This document shows positions 1-5,415 of a DNA stretch of 5,415 nt, piece by piece. The notes under the pieces are model-generated. The model made no database searches, had not been told where the DNA came from, and saw nothing but the letters and a program-made list of their open reading frames with translations. Position 1 is the first letter of the stretch; each line of letters opens with the position of its first letter. The DNA is taken from positions 1 to 5,415 of the forward strand of contig ONXE01000150.1 in the NCBI GenBank assembly GCA_900321775.1, given 5' to 3'. A program made the translations under genes and the position numbers. The DNA comes from an uncultured Bacteroidales bacterium (GTDB lineage Bacteria > Bacteroidota > Bacteroidia > Bacteroidales > Paludibacteraceae).

Positions 1-639
1 TTAAGTTATATGGGCTATCCTGTCTATAATATGCCCACGGCATTGGTGTCTAATACGTTGGACTACGGTAAGTTCAACATTATGGAAACCACCGACTATA
101 TGCAGGGCGTCTTTCCTGTTTGGAAAGAACTGGGTTTCTCTTTTGATGCTATCGCCACAGGTTTTATCTGTAGTGAGCGTCAGGCAAGGATGGTAGCCGA
201 TTACTGCAAGGAGCAGGCTTTGCGGGGTACTATTATCTTCGTTGACCCTATCATGGGTGATGAGGGAAAGCTCTACAATGGCGTCACTCCAGAACGTGTG
301 GACTGTATGCGTGAAATGGTAGCTGTTGCTGATCTTATTTTCCCGAATTATACGGAGGCAGCCTACCTGACAGACAGCACTTATAATCCAGCTGGCGTCA
401 ATGCCGAGGAAGCTCGGTTGTTGCTTGATAAACTTCGTGAGATTGGAACCAAGAGTGCGCTGATTACGAGTATCCTGGTAGATGGCCAGCCATCGGTGGT
501 AGGCTACAACCATTATAAGGACACCTATTTCCAATTGTCCTATGAGGAAATTCCCGTTCATTTCCCCTTTATCGGCTTATCGATGCCAATAAGGAGAATG
601 AGGACAAGAACCGCGGCATTCCCGTGGAGCAATGGCTGA
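1..639 (+). CDS. pdxK: Pyridoxamine/pyridoxal kinase (vitamin B6 salvage), 5'-partial and frame-disrupted near its 3' end
   Basis: The product resembles ATP-dependent B6-vitamer kinases of the ribokinase/PfkB superfamily, cytoplasmic enzymes that phosphorylate pyridoxal, pyridoxamine or pyridoxine in PLP salvage. The frame is open from base 1 (L-S-Y before the Met at 10), and that Met lies in the conserved 'S-x-MGYPVYNMPTALVSN' region, so the true start is off the left edge. Visible motifs, numbered from the Met at 10, are the substrate-side NMPTALVSN (about 7-15), VDPIMGD (78-84), the nucleotide-side PNYTEAAYL (112-120), SALITS (149-154) and EEIPVHFP (179-186). In this family HFP is normally followed by a GTGD loop that supplies the anion hole and the catalytic aspartate. 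Here it is followed by 23 unrelated residues rich in Arg and a stop at 637-639. The loop is therefore missing and the product as read should be inactive. Family identity is fairly secure; the exact symbol (pdxK or pdxY) is not. Confidence 0.85.
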   Translation, partial: LSYMGYPVYNMPTALVSNTLDYGKFNIMETTDYMQGVFPVWKELGFSFDAIATGFICSERQARMVADYCKEQALRGTIIFVDPIMGDEGKLYNGVTPERVDCMREMVAVADLIFPNYTEAAYLTDSTYNPAGVNAEEARLLLDKLREIGTKSALITSILVDGQPSVVGYNHYKDTYFQLSYEEIPVHFPFIGLSMPIRRMRTRTAAFPWSNG

Positions 640-650
640 GGCTGCTTTAG
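570..650 (+). pseudogene. Out-of-frame native C-terminal tail of the B6 kinase
   Basis: Reading from 570 in a frame different from the upstream part gives YRLIDANKENEDKNRGIPVE and then QWLRLL before a TAG at 648-650. This looks like the normal, charged C-terminal tail of Bacteroidota pyridoxamine kinases (recalled from the family, not searched). The upstream part is in the frame starting at 1 and ends cleanly at HFP (codon 565-567), so only bases 568-569 lie between the two recognisable parts. A missing segment of length 1 modulo 3 explains the frame change. From family memory about 30-35 residues, including GTGD, are absent. The stop at 648-650 lies 26 bases before the terminator hairpin, as expected for the genuine gene end. 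Confidence 0.75.
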
Positions 651-676
651 GAAATTCTACCACATGAGATAAGAAA

Positions 677-713
677 GAAGAAAACGGTCACCAAAGCGGT
701 GACCGTTTTCTTC
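677..713. terminator. Bidirectional intrinsic terminator between convergent kinase and susD genes
   Basis: A perfect 16-base inverted repeat (677-692 with 698-713) surrounds a 5-base loop AAAGC. The GC-rich core is CGGTCACC / GGTGACCG. The outer arms are A-rich on one side and T-rich on the other, so transcripts from either strand end the hairpin in a U-rich run (TTTTCTTC on +; the same on -, followed by TTTCTT). It lies 26 bases after the native kinase stop (648-650) and 18 bases after the native susD stop (732-734). That position fits a shared Rho-independent terminator for the two converging genes. Confidence 0.85.
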
Positions 714-726
714 ATAAGGGGGATAT

Positions 727-740
727 GGATATTAATATCC
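727..740. repeat. Perfect 14-bp palindrome spanning the native susD stop codon
   Basis: GGATATTAATATCC reads identically on both strands and contains the native TAA stop of susD (732-734, minus strand). The first half partly reflects the codons for the terminal Gly-Tyr. It may be chance; no regulator-binding motif is recognised, and the position at a gene end makes an operator unlikely. Confidence 0.4.
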
Positions 741-893
741 GGGATTCTGATAGGTGGCTCCGTTCTCGATGGCCTGGATGAAGGCCTGCGGGATAGGACG
801 GAGGGCATACTCGGGCTTGAAGTACTGGCCCAGGTCGGGATGCGTCTCACGGAGATAACTGGCATCCTTGAGCATGCCTGTGCGCTTCAGGTC
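732..893 (-). pseudogene. Out-of-frame native C-terminus of the SusD-family lipoprotein
   Basis: On the minus strand, codons from 893 down to a TAA at 732-734 encode 53 residues. They begin DLKRTGML, pass through HPDLGQYF and YALRPIPQAFIQAIENG, and end in YQNPGY. 'DLKR', 'LRPIP' and a terminal 'QNPGY' are typical of RagB/SusD-family C-termini, so this is the true end of the upstream susD reading frame. It is in a different frame from the main part, which stops at 892-894, so the stop TGA overlaps the GAC codon of this tail. A missing segment of length 2 modulo 3 would explain this. From family knowledge it would have carried an 'RTRAG...LDERGRE...YCRFY'-like stretch of about 34 residues. Confidence 0.85.
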
Positions 894-2430
894 ACACCTT
901 ATTGATCAGCGTAAGGGCCTCGCCAGCCTTGTTCTGGTAGATGAGGGCTTCGGCGGCAATGAGATACATCTCGGGCATGCGGATGATAAAGGTGGCGTTC
1001 AGGTTGCCGTTACGCATCTTGCTGGCATTGGCCACATAGTAGTTGCCGCTCTTGTGCTTGGTCAGCGACGGATAGATGTAGCGGAAGAGGTTCTCCTTGC
1101 CGTTGAGCGTCATCTTCACGTTGTGGGCGGCATCGTCGTAAACGTCTTTATAGTCGACGAGCAGATAGGTGGAGCTGGCCTTGCCGGCAACTTCCTGGGC
1201 ATAGTCGGGGTCTTGTGGCATCACAATCTTATAGGCGAGCTCGCCGTTGGCGATAGTCTTGCCGACAACGCTGGCGTCCTTGTTGAAGTTGGCGCGTGTG
1301 CTCTCGTCCCAAGTGAAGTTCTGGTTGGCCTTCCACTGGGTGTCGAACGAGACGTGGAAACGGGGGTCGAGGGTGCCGTCGCTCTGCACGAAGAGGTTGA
1401 GCAGATGCTGTGTAGGCATGAAGTAGCCCTCCTTGTCGTAGTCGTAGGAGATAATGGCTGCCTGCGTCTGTTTCCATGCTCCGAACTGGCTGAGGGCGCA
1501 CTGGAAGTCTTCGTCCATGCGGTTACACTTCCAGTTACCGTTGCTGGAGCCGTGACCGCCGGCGTCGGCCTGCCAGCGATGCTTCCAGAGGGCTTCCTTG
1601 TTGGCCAGGTTGTTTTCGGGAGCAAACACTTCGGCAAAGGTGGGATACATGTAGGCACCATAGGTGGATCCGCCGCTTTCGCAGTCGCGAATGAGTTTCT
1701 GTGCGGTTTCATAAGCCTTGCCCACATATTCGTCGGTGCCGTATTCCTTGGTCTGCAGATATGCCTTGGCCAGGAATCCGAGGGCGGCCTTCTTGGTGGG
1801 CGTGGTGCAGGTGGCATCGGTGCCCTTGTCGAGCCATTCGGCAGCAAACTCAAGGTCGGGAAGTATCACCTGCTTGTAGATTTCCAGCGGCTCGGTGCGC
1901 TCGGGTGCATAGTTGGTGACGGTGGCGGGTTCGGTAATCAGGGTGACGGCACCGAACTGCTCAACGGCGTTGAAATAGTACATGGCGCGCATGAAGCGGG
2001 CGAATGCCACTTGCAGGTTACGCTCAGCTTCCGACTTGAAGGGTACCTTGTCGGCCTTGGAGATGGCGATGTTGCAAGCGCCGATACCATCGTAGATAAC
2101 GTTCCACATATTATTGGTGTGCGTGACGCTGGGCGAAGCACCGGCATCGAACCAGAAATACTGGGTGTAGGAAGAGTTGATATTGGCGCGATAGGTCCAG
2201 AGGTCGGTATCGCCCTCGGAGAACATCATATAGAATTCTGTTCCATAGAGGTGGCGCTCCATGCCAAAGACGGTTTGGTTGACCAATGCCTGATAGGTCT
2301 CGACCGATGTGGTGAGGTTGTCCATGGTGAATCCGCCGGGGTTCTCCTCTTCCAGTGAGCATGCGGTGAATGATGTGCATGCTATTGCCAAAATGGCTGT
2401 CAGGGTTTTATTTCTGAAATTTGTTTTCAT
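892..2430 (-). CDS. susD: RagB/SusD-family nutrient-uptake outer-membrane lipoprotein, prematurely terminated
   Basis: This is a surface-exposed, alpha-helical glycan/nutrient-binding lipoprotein that caps a SusC transporter. The 512 residues start with a signal peptide and a lipobox (FTA-Cys24). The Cys is followed by SLEEE, the acidic stretch that serves as surface-export signal in Bacteroidota. Family landmarks include NNMWNVIYDGIGACN (about 106-120), a helix RFMRAMYYFNAVEQFGAV (145-162), a TPR-like segment KKAALGFLAKAYL (213-225) and the late helix RMPEMYLIAAEALIYQN (484-500). The frame stops right after LINKV, where the family normally continues with RTRAG; the native tail is found out of frame at 732-893. 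An intact protein would be about 600 residues. The ATG at 2428-2430 is supported by the signal peptide and by an AAGGAGG 8 bases upstream. It lies 20 bases after the susC stop, in the usual susC-susD order. The ligand cannot be inferred. 'susD' is a family label, not proof of starch binding. Confidence 0.9.
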   Translation of the reverse strand: MKTNFRNKTLTAILAIACTSFTACSLEEENPGGFTMDNLTTSVETYQALVNQTVFGMERHLYGTEFYMMFSEGDTDLWTYRANINSSYTQYFWFDAGASPSVTHTNNMWNVIYDGIGACNIAISKADKVPFKSEAERNLQVAFARFMRAMYYFNAVEQFGAVTLITEPATVTNYAPERTEPLEIYKQVILPDLEFAAEWLDKGTDATCTTPTKKAALGFLAKAYLQTKEYGTDEYVGKAYETAQKLIRDCESGGSTYGAYMYPTFAEVFAPENNLANKEALWKHRWQADAGGHGSSNGNWKCNRMDEDFQCALSQFGAWKQTQAAIISYDYDKEGYFMPTQHLLNLFVQSDGTLDPRFHVSFDTQWKANQNFTWDESTRANFNKDASVVGKTIANGELAYKIVMPQDPDYAQEVAGKASSTYLLVDYKDVYDDAAHNVKMTLNGKENLFRYIYPSLTKHKSGNYYVANASKMRNGNLNATFIIRMPEMYLIAAEALIYQNKAGEALTLINKV

Positions 2431-2438
2431 ATTGTAGT

Positions 2439-2445
2439 CCTCCTT
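2439..2445 (-). promoter_or_regulatory. Shine-Dalgarno-like site of susD
   Basis: The minus strand reads AAGGAGG, then 8 bases (ACTACAAT), then the susD ATG. This is a near-perfect anti-16S match with good spacing inside the 20-base susC-susD gap. Bacteroidota often start translation without a strong SD, so its presence is notable and supports the chosen start. Confidence 0.7.
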
Positions 2446-2450
2446 ATTGC

Positions 2451-5415
2451 TTAGAATGTTATGTTAACACCAAACACAAACTGCTTGTAGGTGGGGAAGG
2501 CATCGGCACCGGCCATTTCGGGGTCGGTTCCCTTCAGCTTGCTCTCGGCGCAGATAATCCAGGGATTGTAGGCCGTGAAGTAGAAGCGGCACTTCTCCAT
2601 CAGGGCGTGGCGAGTGATGGCCTGCGGCAAGGTGTAGCCCAGGGTGATGTTCTTGATCTTGAAGAATGAGCCGTCGAAAATACGTAGCGCCGACGGACCG
2701 ATAGACTGGTCGTCGCCAGAACCCGGTGCGGGATAGTAGGCGCCCTGGTTCTGCTCTGTCCAGTAGTCGGTTCCTGCCAGCTGGTTCTCGGTGATGGCCG
2801 ACTTGGCGGTGTAGAAGCCGAGCAGCTTGCTGCTGATGGTCTGACCGAGACGGGCCATGGCATAGATGGTGAGGTCGAATCCCTTATAGGTAAAGGTGTT
2901 GTTCAGACCGAGAATCCAGTTCGGATTTAGATGACCAAGCACCTGGCGGTCGTTGGTGCTGTACTTGTGCTTGCCTTCGTCGGTGCTGCCGTCTTTCTCG
3001 ACGGGCACTGTCTCGATTTTCACCCATCCCGGCTTCACGCCGTAGAGGCTGAGCTCTTCCTGCGAGGCGTCGGTGCCCCAGATGCCGGCATACTTATAGT
3101 CGTAGATGGACTTGATGGCGTGGCCAAGGAAGAGGTTCTCGTTGACGAGGTCGCCGTTGGGCAGGTCCTCGATGCGCTCCATCTGCCACGAGGCGGTGAG
3201 CGAGGTGCTCCAGGTGAAGTCCTTGGTGACAATGTTGCGACTGTTGACGGTCATCTCGAAACCCTTGTTGCTGGTCTTGGCCAGGTTTTCCCACGTGTTC
3301 AGCGGCGATCCCCATCCGGTGGCGCCGTTGGTGATGGGCATGTTGCGCTTGAAGAGCAGTCCACGCGTGATGGTGGTGTAGTAGTCGATGCTACCGTCGA
3401 TGCGGCCGCCGAGGAGTGCGAAGTCGAGACCGAAGTTCCAGTTGTACGACTTTTCCCATCCCAGCGTCGGGCTCTCGTAGAATCCGGAATACTGTGCGAA
3501 GGGGTGGTTCTTGTAGTCGCCGTCGATGGTGATACCGCTGGCGGTATAGATATAGGCGGTGGTGGTGGTGCCGTAAGCATCCACGCCGCCGGAGTTACCG
3601 GTGATACCTGCGCCCACACGGAACTTCAGGTTGTCGAGCCAGCTCTTGGTGCCGTCCATGAACGACTCGTCGGAGATGCGCCATGCCAGGGCTGCAGAGG
3701 GGAATGAATCCCACTTGTTGCCCTCGGTGAAGAAGGAAACGCCGTCCCAGCGGTTGGAGAACGTGAACAGGTATTTGCCCTTGTAGGCATAGTTGAAGCG
3801 AACGGCATACGACATCTTCTGCTTCTGAGTATATGCGGACTCGATGTGCTGGCTGGTGGCCGACATCAGGCGCCAGTACTGCCACACGTCGAGTGCCTGA
3901 TTGCTGCCGCCAGCGAGTGCGTACTCGGTGTTGTTCTTCTGCCACGAAGAAACGCCGGTAATACCGAAGTCATGGTCGTTGGCAACGGTAATCTTATACG
4001 AGATGATGTTCTCCCAGTTGTAGCCGTAGCCGTCGTTGTAGGTCAGGTCGGCGTGGGGTGAACCGGCATAGGTGGGGCGCAGGGCATTGGAGTTCTTACC
4101 CCAGTACTGGCCCAGGCGCGAATGCGAGAGCGTGGCGTTCACCTGTGAACGGAGGCTCAGGCCTGCCAGCGGCGTGAGTTCCAGGTAGCCGATGGTATTG
4201 ATATAGGTATGGCGCGTGTTGCGGGCATACTGGTTGGTAATCTTGTCGGCCAGCGGGCTGTACTGCGAAGGAATATATTCGCTGTTGATTTCGCCGGTGG
4301 CATCGAATACCTCGCCAAGCGGGAAGGCTGCCAGTGCGCGCGTGTAGGTCTTATTGTCGCCCTGATCGCGGATGCTGTAGTTCAGGTTGGAGCTGAATCC
4401 CACCTTAGCCCACGGGAAAATCTCCTGGTCGATGTTCAGGCGGAGGGCATATTTGTCCATCTGCTCGTTTTCAAGCAAACCTTTGTCCTGGGAGTAAACG
4501 GCCGAAGCGTATATCTTGGTCTTCTCCGTTCCACCCGTCACCGAGAGCGAGTATTTCTGCGTGGTGGCCGTACGGCCGGAAACCTGGTCAACCCAGTCGA
4601 TCCACTTACCGGCGTTGTAGGCATCGATATAGTCCTGGTTGCCGCCCAGCAGCGCGTTGGTGTTCTCGGGATAACTGCCGTTCTTATATTTATAGGCTTC
4701 GCGGTAATAGGTGGTCCATTCGTCGCCTGTCATTCCGTTCTTGTATTCGGGCTTTCCACTCCAGCCGTAGTAGGCATCGAAGTTCACCTTCACACGTCCT
4801 ACCTGGCCGCGCTTGGTGGTGATGATGACCACGCCGTTGGCACCGGCCGAACCGTAGATGGCCGTGGCCGAGGCATCCTTCAGCACATCGACGCTCTCGA
4901 TGTCGTTAGGACTCAGGCTCTCGTAGCTTCCGGGCAGACCGTCGATGATGAACAGCGGCTGGTTGTCGCCATAGATGGAGCGCGAACCACGCAGCAGCAG
5001 GTTCATGCTCGAACCCACCTGACCTGATTCCTTGGTGATGTCGAAGCCGGCAATTTTACCCTGCAGGGCTTCCATCACATTGCCCGTAGGCGAGATGGTG
5101 ACGTCTTCGTTCTTCATGCTGACCACCGAACCAGTCAGGTCGCGTTTCTTCACGGTTCCGTAACCGATTACCACTACGTCGTCGAGACCAACGGCATCGG
5201 GTTCCATCGTCACCTTCATGTTGTCTTTGGCAGCCACAACAAGCGATTTGTAGCCCGTGTACGAAAGTTCCAGTTCCGAGCGGTTGTTGGGCACGCTTAC
5301 GTTGAAGAATCCGTCCAGGTCGGTCACGGCTCCATGAGAGGTTCCCTTGATTTTGACGGTTACGCCAATCATCGGTTCTCCGGTTTCGTCAATAACTTGT
5401 CCTCTCAGTTGACGT
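2451..5415 (-). CDS. susC: SusC/RagA-family TonB-linked outer-membrane transporter, 5'-partial
   Basis: This is an outer-membrane beta-barrel that imports oligomers bound by the SusD lid, energised by TonB-ExbBD. The frame is open to the right edge: before the Met at 5370-5372 it reads RQLRGQVIDETGEP, the first strand of a carboxypeptidase-regulatory-like domain. That Met is therefore internal, and the true start and signal peptide are outside the window. In order, numbered from that Met: the regulatory-like domain (to about 58), the TonB-box-like DDVVVIGYGT (64-73), and the plug with ALQGKIAGFDI, LLLRGSRSIYGDNQPLFIIDG and ESVDVLKDASATAIYGSAGANGVVII (about 98-185). A long aromatic-rich barrel follows, including the typical NKWDSFPSAALAWRISDESF and SALRIFDGSFFKIKNITLGY. 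The end is DPEMAGADAFPTYKQFVFGVNITF, the classic C-terminal strand. The 987 visible residues show no frameshift. Whether an N-terminal STN domain exists cannot be seen. The substrate is unknown; 'susC' is a family label. Confidence 0.95.
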   Translation of the reverse strand, partial: RQLRGQVIDETGEPMIGVTVKIKGTSHGAVTDLDGFFNVSVPNNRSELELSYTGYKSLVVAAKDNMKVTMEPDAVGLDDVVVIGYGTVKKRDLTGSVVSMKNEDVTISPTGNVMEALQGKIAGFDITKESGQVGSSMNLLLRGSRSIYGDNQPLFIIDGLPGSYESLSPNDIESVDVLKDASATAIYGSAGANGVVIITTKRGQVGRVKVNFDAYYGWSGKPEYKNGMTGDEWTTYYREAYKYKNGSYPENTNALLGGNQDYIDAYNAGKWIDWVDQVSGRTATTQKYSLSVTGGTEKTKIYASAVYSQDKGLLENEQMDKYALRLNIDQEIFPWAKVGFSSNLNYSIRDQGDNKTYTRALAAFPLGEVFDATGEINSEYIPSQYSPLADKITNQYARNTRHTYINTIGYLELTPLAGLSLRSQVNATLSHSRLGQYWGKNSNALRPTYAGSPHADLTYNDGYGYNWENIISYKITVANDHDFGITGVSSWQKNNTEYALAGGSNQALDVWQYWRLMSATSQHIESAYTQKQKMSYAVRFNYAYKGKYLFTFSNRWDGVSFFTEGNKWDSFPSAALAWRISDESFMDGTKSWLDNLKFRVGAGITGNSGGVDAYGTTTTAYIYTASGITIDGDYKNHPFAQYSGFYESPTLGWEKSYNWNFGLDFALLGGRIDGSIDYYTTITRGLLFKRNMPITNGATGWGSPLNTWENLAKTSNKGFEMTVNSRNIVTKDFTWSTSLTASWQMERIEDLPNGDLVNENLFLGHAIKSIYDYKYAGIWGTDASQEELSLYGVKPGWVKIETVPVEKDGSTDEGKHKYSTNDRQVLGHLNPNWILGLNNTFTYKGFDLTIYAMARLGQTISSKLLGFYTAKSAITENQLAGTDYWTEQNQGAYYPAPGSGDDQSIGPSALRIFDGSFFKIKNITLGYTLPQAITRHALMEKCRFYFTAYNPWIICAESKLKGTDPEMAGADAFPTYKQFVFGVNITF

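Noticed and set aside
1..561. A 186-codon open frame on the minus strand opposite the B6 kinase
   Set aside because: It overlaps fully with the recognised kinase motifs and has no family resemblance of its own.
651..731. A small RNA or tRNA in the convergent intergenic gap
   Set aside because: Only the terminator hairpin is present; there is no cloverleaf, no promoter-like motif and too little space.
647..865. A 72-codon minus-strand open frame spanning the terminator, with a hydrophobic end
   Set aside because: It runs through the terminator hairpin and overlaps the recognisable SusD C-terminal tail in another frame; its hydrophobic end is just the translated T-rich hairpin arm.
559..900. 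A programmed frameshift or intron-like element joining the broken gene parts
   Set aside because: In both genes residues are missing, not merely shifted. No inserted sequence, slippery site with downstream structure or splice-like boundary is present at either junction.
868..2358. A 496-codon open frame on the + strand opposite susD
   Set aside because: It is the antisense shadow of a C/G-third-position-biased gene. The product is low-complexity Val/Gly/Leu-rich with no recognisable domain, and the minus-strand SusD is unmistakable.
2931..3707. A 258-codon open frame on the + strand opposite susC
   Set aside because: It has the same antisense shadow composition (Val/Gly/Ala-rich), no recognisable domain, and lies wholly inside the clearly identified SusC barrel.
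4209..5027. A 272-codon open frame on the + strand opposite the susC plug and early barrel
   Set aside because: Antisense shadow of the strongly conserved plug region; no signal of independent coding.

Overview
The window looks like chromosomal DNA from a gut- or rumen-type member of the Bacteroidota, most likely Prevotellaceae (Prevotella in the broad sense). The evidence is a SusC/SusD outer-membrane pair with Bacteroidota hallmarks (a DDVVVIGYGT TonB-box-like motif, a C-terminal FGVNITF beta-strand, a lipobox followed by acidic residues) and a pyridoxamine/pyridoxal kinase of the type common in that group. The species assignment is inference.

Layout from left to right: (1) positions 1-650 (+) hold a vitamin B6 kinase gene whose 5' end lies beyond the left edge. 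Its reading frame is broken near 567-570 and the in-frame product stops at 639, while the native C-terminal tail continues in another frame to a stop at 648-650. (2) Positions 651-731 are a short convergent intergenic stretch with a strong 16-bp hairpin (677-713) that can act as a terminator for both flanking genes. (3) Positions 732-2430 (-) hold a susD-family lipoprotein gene. Its frame is broken near 891-894: the N-terminal 512 codons end in a premature stop, and the native last 53 residues are in another frame at 732-893. (4) Positions 2451-5415 (-) hold a susC-family TonB-dependent transporter gene whose 5' end lies beyond the right edge. susC is upstream of susD in one operon, separated by 20 bases that contain an AAGGAGG ribosome-binding-site-like sequence.

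SusC and SusD would form an outer-membrane complex: a surface lipoprotein lid that binds a glycan or other oligomer over a TonB-energised barrel. No enzyme gene, regulator or sigma/anti-sigma pair is visible here, so the substrate cannot be named. The kinase is a housekeeping neighbour on the opposite strand with no evident link to uptake.

The main oddity is that the two convergent genes each lack an internal segment that I estimate at roughly 90-105 bases, with the true C-terminal tail still present out of frame. In each case a strongly conserved stretch is gone: the GTGD catalytic loop in the kinase, and the segment after the last helices in SusD. Two similar lesions about 320 bases apart suggest either an assembly or consensus error or real local decay. 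The sequence alone cannot decide between these. I found no RNA gene, mobile element, CRISPR array or convincing new system.
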